Shown here: positions 35,005 to 42,309 of the stretch, in pieces | Layout of the letters: each line of letters begins with the position of its first letter | Position numbering within the stretch: position 1 is the first letter of the stretch | Source of the DNA: Orrella marina | Lineage (GTDB): Bacteria > Pseudomonadota > Gammaproteobacteria > Burkholderiales > Burkholderiaceae_B | Assembly: GCF_003058465.1 (NCBI RefSeq) | Contig: NZ_CP028901.1 | Location: forward strand, 1,426,001-1,490,000 | Direction: 5' to 3' | DNA length: 64,000 nucleotides | The notes under the pieces: generated by a model | The model's input: the letters and a program-made list of their open reading frames with translations, nothing else | The model's database searches: none | What the model was told of the DNA's origin: nothing | Position numbers and translations under genes: made by a program

Positions 35005-36135
35005 CTAACCAATAAACAAGGGAATCGAAACCAGCAGCAACAACACATACGCGACTGCATAATATCGCCTGACCAGAATATTGATCCGTTTTGCGGGTTC
35101 GGGTTTGCCATCCACCAACAGCCCCACAATCAGGCAGGACGCTAGCAAGCTGACACTGAGCATGATGATGGTGGTATTGAAGAGCACATCCGACAGTGTG
35201 AAATAGTGCACCACAGGCAACTCCCTGTTGAGCACGAATTTCAAGGCAATCGTGGTCAGAATCAACGTCGTGGTTCCACCGATACGGGGCGAGGTGTACG
35301 CCGCCTGAAACGTCAGATCGATCCACAGCAACCCCCACGACACCAGCGCAATCACGATCAGCGGCAACAGAACTTTCTGGACGCCATCATGCGCGTCGTA
35401 ATTAACCAGAATGTTCAGATCAATCTGGGCAAATGAGCGTTTCGAGTGGGCAAATCCGGGCTGTGCACTGACAGACCAGTTGACCTCAGTCGGATACCAG
35501 TTGCCGTGCAGTATGCGGTCGACCGCCTGCAGATCGTCCTTGGGGGTGAGCTCTCCGAGCTCAAACCAGACTTGCTTGTTGTCCATGGCAGCACTAGACA
35601 GTGCCATACTCAGATCCAGCGAGCCAAACGGGAAATAGTGCAACTCACCATCGAACCTGGGATGTGCCGTGAACTTCTCCCTGATTTCAACATCGCCGTT
35701 TGGCCAGATCGCCAGCCAGTAAACCCGTGCAGAGGACAGCCCTTTCTCTCCACTAACATCCAGTACTGGATACCAGATCGACTTAAGCTGCTGCTCGGCT
35801 CGGGAGCTCATCCAGATGCGCGGTCGGTCCACCTCTGAGTCGTAGGCCAGTCTGGGATCATTCCAGCGCATGCCAAACTGGGCGGTCAGATCAAAAGTTC
35901 CGGAACTCAGATTGATGTCATTAATATCATCAATCCACATATCAACCGTAACAATGGTCGGGCCGTCAGGATTGGGCGGCGTGATATCCGCTTTTGCAGG
36001 ACAGGCAACCAGCAGGCTCAGCAAGAGCAGACCGATCATCAACCCGTACCTGAAAATCAAGGAACCATCTGCGCATCTGATTGCGACGCGATCTGCAAAC
36101 TCCGTTTCAACGGGGTCCATACCCGACAATGTCAT
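35005..36135 (-). CDS. Pentameric ligand-gated ion channel homologue (Cys-loop receptor family)
   Basis: Start ATG 36135 follows AGGAG by 7 nt and gives 376 residues. After a signal peptide (LMIGLLLLSLLVACPAKA) comes a beta-rich extracellular ligand-binding domain (about 45-245) with the loop HYFPFGSLDLSM that replaces the Cys-loop in prokaryotic members. Four membrane segments follow: M1 KVLLPLIVIALVSWGLLWI, M2 with GGTTTLILTTIALKF that would line the pore, M3 with TLSDVLFNTTIIMLSVSLL and M4 at the C-terminus (YAVAYVLLLLVSIPLF). GLIC and ELIC are the best-known bacterial relatives, gated by protons and amines. Ligand here unknown. Confidence 0.88.
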   Translation of the reverse strand: MTLSGMDPVETEFADRVAIRCADGSLIFRYGLMIGLLLLSLLVACPAKADITPPNPDGPTIVTVDMWIDDINDINLSSGTFDLTAQFGMRWNDPRLAYDSEVDRPRIWMSSRAEQQLKSIWYPVLDVSGEKGLSSARVYWLAIWPNGDVEIREKFTAHPRFDGELHYFPFGSLDLSMALSSAAMDNKQVWFELGELTPKDDLQAVDRILHGNWYPTEVNWSVSAQPGFAHSKRSFAQIDLNILVNYDAHDGVQKVLLPLIVIALVSWGLLWIDLTFQAAYTSPRIGGTTTLILTTIALKFVLNRELPVVHYFTLSDVLFNTTIIMLSVSLLASCLIVGLLVDGKPEPAKRINILVRRYYAVAYVLLLLVSIPLFIG

Positions 36136-36273
36136 AGATATCTCCTGAAAGATCGCTTCGAAAAAGCTTGAAACAATCACATCACACGGAACACACCGTC
36201 CTCTCGGTCCTCAGAGCACCTAGAAACATACGGAGGCACCATTCGATCGACGCAATTGACACGCGGTTACCCG

Positions 36274-37596
36274 CTAGCCGTATTGTGCCTGTCCTGCGCG
36301 CGTCTTCAAGCCGGAGTTAGCGGCTGAGCAAACCCCATCGGCAATCAGGCTGGCCGTTCCGACCGAATCGGTCAATCCCAGATGGCCGTGGCCTGTAGCG
36401 ACCCACAAACCCGGCAATTTGTCAGCGTTATCTGATACAAAGGCATCGGCCGGGCCCATGACAGGAACCGTGTCAGGCATGCAGGGCCGATGCCCCATCC
36501 AGGTCTGATGTGGCTTGTCGACAAGCTCGCTGAAATTCTCCTGAGCAACACGCAGTAGAATCCGGGCACGATGTTCGTTAGGCTGCGCTTGAGTGCCTGC
36601 GAACTCGACCGTGCCTCCAATCCGAAGTCCGTCCTCCATTGGCGTCAAAAATACTTTGTGGTCAGTCAGAATGACCGTTCTGGAGACCGGCGATTCGCGA
36701 TGAGTGAACTGTACGTGATAGCCACGCTGGGTTTCCATGTGTAGCCGGATGCCGAGCGGCTCAAGCAATGCGCGCGACCAGATTCCAGCGGCAACCACGA
36801 CCTGGCGTGTGAAGATCGGTCGTGCGTCGGTAACGATTTCCCACAGCCCTTCGCCATCGCGCCTGAGCGCTCTCACCTCAGCCCGCGACGATTCCCCACC
36901 TCTGGCCAGGAACTGCGCAAAAATCGCTCTAACGTAACGATAGGGATTGAGAATCGTTGCCTGGTCCTCAAGGAACATGGCTACCTTGTAGCGCTCAGGC
37001 GCCCGGGGTTCGAGCGCCTGAAGCGCTTGCCTGGAAAGGCGGCTGAACGTGTAGCCATGCTGAGCCCGGAGGTCCCACGCCGCATGGTCAGCATCCAGAG
37101 CGGACTGATCACGATAAAGATGCAGATGCCCGCGCCGTAGCACCAACTCCGGAACACCGACCTCCCTGGCCAGGCACTCATGCCTCTGGACAGCAGCCGT
37201 GTGTATGCGAGCCAGGCTGGCTGCTGATTGACGCACGATGTGCGGCCTCGCAGCCATCACAAAACGGATCAACCATGGCGCAGCGCTAGGCAGATACCAC
37301 CAGGGCAGAAACAAGGGGCTGTCAGGTTTGCCAAGCATCCTGGGAACCGATGCCAGCACACCCGGCATTGCCAGAGGCGTCACTGAACTCGGACTGATCG
37401 CGCCAGAATTGCCGAAGCTGCAACCTTGCCCCGGCTCCGCCTTGTCGATCAGAATGACCCGCTGGCCTCGCTTGCGCAGTTCATAGGCCGTGCAGACGCC
37501 GACGATTCCAGCACCGATGACGGCAACGTCAGCAGCGCCAGTTGGATTGCCTGACCGCGTGCACGCTTGATCGCCATCCTGTTCAGTCATAGCCAT
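36274..37596 (-). CDS. D-amino-acid dehydrogenase-like FAD oxidoreductase (DadA family)
   Basis: The 440-residue protein has the N-terminal FAD motif VAVIGAGIVGVCTAYEL with ILIDKAEPGQGCSFGNSGAISPSS, the typical DadA glycine/serine loop, and the C-terminal flavin segment WVATGHGHLGLTDSVGTA. Proteins of this group oxidise D-amino acids or related imino acids at the membrane face and feed electrons to the respiratory chain. The first 20 residues are hydrophilic and variable. No operon partner is evident: 138 bp separate it from the channel gene and the downstream neighbour is a methyltransferase-like gene on the same strand upstream. Substrate unspecified. Confidence 0.88.
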   Translation of the reverse strand: MAMTEQDGDQACTRSGNPTGAADVAVIGAGIVGVCTAYELRKRGQRVILIDKAEPGQGCSFGNSGAISPSSVTPLAMPGVLASVPRMLGKPDSPLFLPWWYLPSAAPWLIRFVMAARPHIVRQSAASLARIHTAAVQRHECLAREVGVPELVLRRGHLHLYRDQSALDADHAAWDLRAQHGYTFSRLSRQALQALEPRAPERYKVAMFLEDQATILNPYRYVRAIFAQFLARGGESSRAEVRALRRDGEGLWEIVTDARPIFTRQVVVAAGIWSRALLEPLGIRLHMETQRGYHVQFTHRESPVSRTVILTDHKVFLTPMEDGLRIGGTVEFAGTQAQPNEHRARILLRVAQENFSELVDKPHQTWMGHRPCMPDTVPVMGPADAFVSDNADKLPGLWVATGHGHLGLTDSVGTASLIADGVCSAANSGLKTRAGQAQYG

Positions 37597-37649
37597 CTCT
37601 CAAACAGTGGTGGCATCTCATCGTTGTTCACCAGACCATGTCGGGTGAA

Positions 37650-38552
37650 CTACTGTCCAAACCAAGGCTTGGGTGGGCCGCCCGCGACCTCCGTCGACTC
37701 CCGCACGGCTGCCCAGACTTGCGAGCCATCAATCATGCCACCCATCGTGTCACCATCAACTTTGCCGACATAGTGTTTGCCATTGACTTTGAACTCAATA
37801 TTTTCTCCGTCGAGGCTGGCATCCGTGATGAGTGTGTCCTGGCCGGCATCAATCAGTTTGCCTTGAAGCTTCTGGTACATCTGGCTCAACTCAAGCTTTT
37901 GCCCTGAAAGACCCCAGGTTCCCTGAACATTGGCCGGAACGATCCACAAAAGCGCCGTGCAGTAGCTTGAGCATCCTTCTGTGACATTGATCGACTTGTC
38001 AGCATCCCAGTCACCCATGGCAAACGAATTGGAGACCACACGGGTGCCAGGCTTCATGTCCAGTATGGTCGGACGCAGCTTGACGTTCAACGACGGTAGC
38101 AGGAACAGCGTCAGAACATCTGCATCCGAGAAATCCGTCTCGAAGATATCCCCATGAATAAATGTCGCGCGGTCCGTCACGCCCGCATCCTGGGCAGCTT
38201 TTCTGGAGATGGCAACCATATCGGGGTTGTACTCAACCCCTCGCGCAGTCGATCCACGTTGCGCCGCCGTGATGACCGTTCGACCGTCACCTGAGCCGAG
38301 ATCAACCAGAATGTCATCTGGCGTGAGTCTGGCCAGATCAAGCATCTGGTTTACCAGGGACTGGGAAGTCGGCACCCAGACCACATCCTTGCCCGACTGA
38401 CCCACCGTGGGCTCAAACGTCGTGCTGGAAGCCGCTGTTTCGCTTGCCTGTGCAGGAGCGGTCAGGAATGCCCCGGCTAGCATTGCAGCAGCAAGCGCCT
38501 GAAATTTTCGTGCAGATCCTGTCTGATTTCGTACGCTATCTCCAAAAACCAT
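37650..38552 (-). CDS. Exported class I SAM methyltransferase-like protein
   Basis: ATG 38552 with GGGAGA upstream gives 300 residues. Residues about 15-37 form a signal peptide (LAAAMLAGAFLTAPAQAS). The mature protein has a Rossmann methyltransferase core: ILVDLGSGDGRTVITAA (motif I), RGVEYNPDMVAISR (motif II) and TFIHGDIFETDFSDADV (motif III/IV). A second beta-rich C-terminal domain of about 110 residues begins near VNVTEGCSSYCTALLW, with two close cysteines. A SAM-dependent enzyme outside the cytoplasm would lack its cofactor, so either it is retained, or the fold has another role. Unusual but seen in other Burkholderiales, as I recall. Confidence 0.78.
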   Translation of the reverse strand: MVFGDSVRNQTGSARKFQALAAAMLAGAFLTAPAQASETAASSTTFEPTVGQSGKDVVWVPTSQSLVNQMLDLARLTPDDILVDLGSGDGRTVITAAQRGSTARGVEYNPDMVAISRKAAQDAGVTDRATFIHGDIFETDFSDADVLTLFLLPSLNVKLRPTILDMKPGTRVVSNSFAMGDWDADKSINVTEGCSSYCTALLWIVPANVQGTWGLSGQKLELSQMYQKLQGKLIDAGQDTLITDASLDGENIEFKVNGKHYVGKVDGDTMGGMIDGSQVWAAVRESTEVAGGPPKPWFGQ

Positions 38553-38730
38553 ACTGAATCTCCCAGTTAAATAACGCCTGAACTGATCGCCTTGCCGTGA
38601 TCTGAACATGCCTGATCTGAACTGACTATACAAGGGGGTCTGCACACAGGTCGATATCCTGAGTTCAGTTGATGGAATTACGAGTATCAAAGACAGACAA
38701 CCAGACGCACCCGATCTGAATCCATATCAA

Positions 38731-39201
38731 TCAAGTTGGTCTGGCACGCTGCTTGCGATGACGCACGTTGAGCAGCCCGTCGAGCGCGTTGGCAAACTCA
38801 CGCCGATCTGAGTGGCTAAGGGTTGCAGGACCCGTCGTCTGGATGCCAGCATCACGCAACTCCTGCAACATGTCCCGCATCTGCAGTCGTTGCCCAATCG
38901 AGTCAGAGTCAAACATTTCGCCCCGGGGACTGAGGGCCATGCCACCTTTTGCGAGCACTTCTGCCGCTAGCGGAATGTCTCCTGTCACGACCAGATCACC
39001 CGGATTCGCGCGGCTGACAATGTACTGGTCCGCGACATCAAATCCCCGCTCGACCTGAACCGACCGAATCCAGGGAGAAGGCGTGACCCTCAACATCTGG
39101 TTTGCGACCAGTGTCACCTGGACCTCCCAGCGCTTGGCCGCCCGAAAAAGAATTTCCTTGATAACTACGGGGCACGCATCAGCATCAACCCAGACATTCA
39201 A
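38731..39201 (-). CDS. YaiI/YqxD-family protein (DUF188)
   Basis: The 156-residue cytoplasmic protein starts [18 protein letters not shown], the family hallmark with conserved acidic residues, and contains [27 protein letters not shown] (in part) and the segment [17 protein letters not shown]. The fold is PIN/NYN-like with clustered aspartates that suggest metal-dependent nuclease activity, although function is not established. Length is normal. It stands alone: 178 bp upstream of the methyltransferase-like gene and 166 bp downstream of the persulfide dioxygenase gene, all on the minus strand. Confidence 0.93.
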   Translation of the reverse strand: MNVWVDADACPVVIKEILFRAAKRWEVQVTLVANQMLRVTPSPWIRSVQVERGFDVADQYIVSRANPGDLVVTGDIPLAAEVLAKGGMALSPRGEMFDSDSIGQRLQMRDMLQELRDAGIQTTGPATLSHSDRREFANALDGLLNVRHRKQRARPT

Positions 39202-39367
39202 ACACTGCTCCTCAAATCAGACACGCCGGGATACCCCATCAATAGCACCGATCACCAGCCAACACCTGAGAGTATCCGTCAGGAATCTCTGGCGCGCAAA
39301 CGACGACTTCCCCGCCAACCCCACCCAGCTCCCATAAAGGATGACAGCCGTATGTGGGATTCCGGTG

Positions 39368-40405
39368 TCAGGCGATCTGCCTGAGCCCATGACTGAGCGA
39401 GGCGACCTTCTCAAAACCATTCTGTTTGAGGATCGTCACAGCCAGGGACGAACGCCGGCCCGAGCGGCAAAGTGCCACCACCGGCTTGTCTTTCGGGATT
39501 TCACCGATGCGGTCATTTAACTCGTTAAGGGGAATATGAACATCCACCAATCGCGCATGCACCGGACAGTCTTTGATCTCGGCAGGCAGACGCACATCAA
39601 GAACCGTCACATCATCGAGGTGATGCTCAAGCCATTCGAAGTCCAGCTCGGGCACCCCTGCGTAGGTAAGATGAATCTCAGCCCAGTCCGGGGTGACAGG
39701 CAGGCGGCCATCTTCTGGCGCGCCACTACGCAGGTTAGCGGGCACTGCCTCATCGATCATTTTGGGGTGGGGCAACTTCATGGCCTGCATGTACTGCACG
39801 AAATCAGTTTCATTTGCGCCGTCGCCGACACGGGCGTTGAACTGCTTCTCTTCATCAATCGAGCTTACCGTTCGGCCCTGGTAGTCATGTGCCGGATACA
39901 CCACGCAACGGTCTGGCAAAGCGAAGAGTTTGCCGGTGATGGACTGATAGAGCTTGTGCGCACTACCTTGCTGAAAGTCGCTCCGACCACACCCCCGTAT
40001 CAGTAAAGCATCACCGGTGAAGACCATCGACTCATCATTCATCACAAAACTCATGCAGCCATCTGTGTGCCCCGGGGTGGAGAGCGCTCGAAGCGTCACC
40101 CCTGGCACACCAAACGTGTCACCATCTTTCAGATAAAGATCAACATGCTCAGCGTTGATCACCTCGGCAGAAGCAATCGTGCATCCTGTTTTCTGCTTGA
40201 GCAGCCAGGCCGCCGTGATGTGATCGGCGTGCGCGTGGGTGTCAGCAACCAGCTCCAGCGTCAAACCGAGTTCGTGCAAGAGCGCGAGATCTCGATCAAC
40301 CTGACCAAATACAGGATCAATGATCAGAGCCTTGCGTGCAGTTTCATCTGCCAGCACATAGGTGTAAGTCGAAGAAGTCGTGTCATACAACTGTCTGAAA
40401 ATCAT
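39368..40405 (-). CDS. Persulfide dioxygenase-type metallo-beta-lactamase fused to rhodanese
   Basis: ATG 40405 with GGGAGA upstream gives 345 residues. Residues 1-230 are an ETHE1-type hydrolase domain with THAHADHI (H57, H59, D61, H62), STPGHTDG, TGDALLIRGCGRSDF and YPAHDY; the GCGRSDFQ motif is typical for persulfide dioxygenases that oxidise glutathione persulfide to sulfite with iron. Residues about 255-345 form a rhodanese domain with active-site loop CRSGRRSS. Such fusions pass sulfane sulfur between the two sites during sulfide detoxification. No sqr gene is visible nearby. Confidence 0.92.
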   Translation of the reverse strand: MIFRQLYDTTSSTYTYVLADETARKALIIDPVFGQVDRDLALLHELGLTLELVADTHAHADHITAAWLLKQKTGCTIASAEVINAEHVDLYLKDGDTFGVPGVTLRALSTPGHTDGCMSFVMNDESMVFTGDALLIRGCGRSDFQQGSAHKLYQSITGKLFALPDRCVVYPAHDYQGRTVSSIDEEKQFNARVGDGANETDFVQYMQAMKLPHPKMIDEAVPANLRSGAPEDGRLPVTPDWAEIHLTYAGVPELDFEWLEHHLDDVTVLDVRLPAEIKDCPVHARLVDVHIPLNELNDRIGEIPKDKPVVALCRSGRRSSLAVTILKQNGFEKVASLSHGLRQIA

Positions 40406-40690
40406 TGCGTCATTCTCCCGTTCGTTCTCAATAGGGCATCGGAGCAGGTCAGCCACAGCAAGCATGCCGTCCACCTCACGTCACGGATCCACTCCGAACA
40501 AAATGGAACCAAAAGGCGGTTCATTCTCATCCGGAAACTTGCCTCAACACCATGTGACACACGACAGTCAACCGCACTTGGGCAGGGGCTTGCTTGACCT
40601 GTTTAACTTATCACGGTTTAGTATCGCATTTCTCTAATATTCTGCCCGTCAAACCCCGACAACCGATATGCACACAGGAGACCTTGCCCC

Positions 40691-41500
40691 TTGGACCGTG
40701 CCATCTCTTTAGGCCCTCTCGCCCTTTCACTGAACATCCTGATATGGATGGGCTCGCTCTGGTTCGGACTCTGGGTTGCATCCCGAGTCGCGCGCCGTCA
40801 CGCTGTCCACATGTACTGGCAGACTTATGCCGTGCTGGTCCTTGGCTTGACCGCAGCCAGGCTGGGGTTTGTCGTCCAGCATCTGGATACGTATCTGGCA
40901 AATCCGATCACAATTCTGAACATTCGTGATGGTGGATGGCAACCATGGGCTGGTTTTGCGGCTGTGGCCTTTCTGATGGTTGTGGCCGCCTTGCGTCGCA
41001 GTCCGCAGGCTCGCCCGATTGCTGCAGGACTGGCAACTGTGTTGCTACTTGGAATGGGAACAACAACCGGCATGAGACTGACGAGTCACCAGACGCCAGA
41101 ACTCGCATCATTCTCTGTCGCGGACATGAACGGGCAGTCCCTCGATCTGCAAACATTCCATGGAAAGCCGCTCGTGGTCAATCTCTGGGCGTCCTGGTGC
41201 CCACCGTGCGTGCGAGAAATGCCAGTACTGCAACAGGCGCAACTGGCACATCCGGACGTGGCGTTTGTATTTTTGAATCAAGGGGAGTCTGTTCACCAGA
41301 TCCAGACGTTTCTCGATCGCCACCACATGGTGTTCGACAATTTACTACTCGACAGAACTGGAGAGGTTGGGCGAGCTTACGGCAGCCAACTGTTACCTAC
41401 AACCTTATTCTTTGATGCGAACGGAAAACTGGTGGACCTTCGCCTTGGTGAGCTATCAAAAGCGACGCTTGCGCAAAGACTGGAGCAGATATCGCACTGA
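40691..41500 (+). CDS. Membrane-anchored TlpA-type thioredoxin with polytopic N-terminus
   Basis: This 269-residue protein combines three or four membrane helices (residues about 8-30, 42-63, 85-102 and 108-126), arranged like the N-terminus of prolipoprotein diacylglyceryl transferase, with a periplasmic TlpA/ResA thioredoxin domain (about 135-269). The active site is WASWCPPC, followed by the cis-proline region QLLPTTLFF. It should reduce disulfides in the periplasm using electrons passed through the membrane. Start is TTG 40691 behind CAGGAG. It is divergent from the persulfide dioxygenase gene, 285 bp apart. Confidence 0.85.
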   Translation: MDRAISLGPLALSLNILIWMGSLWFGLWVASRVARRHAVHMYWQTYAVLVLGLTAARLGFVVQHLDTYLANPITILNIRDGGWQPWAGFAAVAFLMVVAALRRSPQARPIAAGLATVLLLGMGTTTGMRLTSHQTPELASFSVADMNGQSLDLQTFHGKPLVVNLWASWCPPCVREMPVLQQAQLAHPDVAFVFLNQGESVHQIQTFLDRHHMVFDNLLLDRTGEVGRAYGSQLLPTTLFFDANGKLVDLRLGELSKATLAQRLEQISH

Positions 41501-41845
41501 GGCTGGAAGTGAACAACCCTGAACTCCTCATTCAGAAAACAGAGAAACTCAAGTCGCGAGAGCACAGGCACATGCGGACACAGGGACCGCATGGGTCACC
41601 GCATGCGTGACCAAAGGGATGTGCAGATCGAATAAGCGGGAAAGATCTGGAAAAGCAAAAAGAGTGCGACGCACGCACACCCGAAGATACGTATATTGGC
41701 CAACCTGCCGCACCTCAAGTGACGCGGGTGAAGCTCTCGATCATGACCCAAAGCGCAGAGCCGAAATTGAGGAGGCAGGTCGACGTTCACGATGACAGAT
41801 CAATGACAGACCAATCACAGCTGTGAAACGACTGTGACAACGTGA
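41501..41845. other. Convergent intergenic region with one hairpin
   Basis: About 345 bp between the convergent tlpA-like and ppiC-like genes. GGTCAC (41594-41599) and GTGACC (41607-41612) flank GCATGC, forming a near-perfect palindrome, but no T-run follows. Small frames here have no support. Confidence 0.4.
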
Positions 41846-42127
41846 TCAGTCCTGACGCTCAGTCACTTCGAGAAGGTGAAAGCCAAACTGGGTCTTGACC
41901 GGTCCCTGGACCTCGCCGACCGGTGCACTGAAGACCACCTCGTCGAACTCACGAACCATCACACCGCGACCAAACGAGCCGAGCGCGCCCCCTTCACGAC
42001 CTGACGGGCAACGGGAGTTGGCACGAGCCACTTCCGCAAAATCTGCACCATTCTCGATTTCTGTTTTCAGCTGAGCACATTTCTCCTCAGAGTCTACGAG
42101 AATGTGGCGTGCGCTAGCTTGTGACAT
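41846..42127 (-). CDS. Parvulin-type peptidyl-prolyl isomerase (PpiC family)
   Basis: A single-domain parvulin of 93 residues: SARHILVDSEEKCAQLK at the start, DFAEVARANSRCPSGREGGALGSFGRGVM in the middle (cited in part) and TQFGFHLLEVTERQ at the end. These contain the conserved His and Phe residues of the catalytic pocket. It has no signal peptide, so it acts in the cytoplasm, like E. coli PpiC. GGGAG lies 7 nt before the ATG. The gene stands alone between a TlpA-type gene and the P-type ATPase. Confidence 0.95.
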   Translation of the reverse strand: MSQASARHILVDSEEKCAQLKTEIENGADFAEVARANSRCPSGREGGALGSFGRGVMVREFDEVVFSAPVGEVQGPVKTQFGFHLLEVTERQD

Positions 42128-42309
42128 ATGGAACTCCCTTTTTGACGTAATCTTTACTTTGGCATTGAGAAAATTTGTATCCGCATCACACCGCCCCTCT
42201 CTGAGGAAGCAATCTTTTCAAGCGTTTCAAGTGATACAAGCCCGCAGAGTAACGCATTTTAAAATCCGCCCCGGACACCACCCCATTGAGCCCGGGGAAT
42301 CTCAACCGG

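Noticed and set aside
41596..41790. 64-codon minus-strand frame between tlpA- and ppiC-like genes
   Set aside because: No ribosome binding site and the hydrophobic segment appears to be chance.
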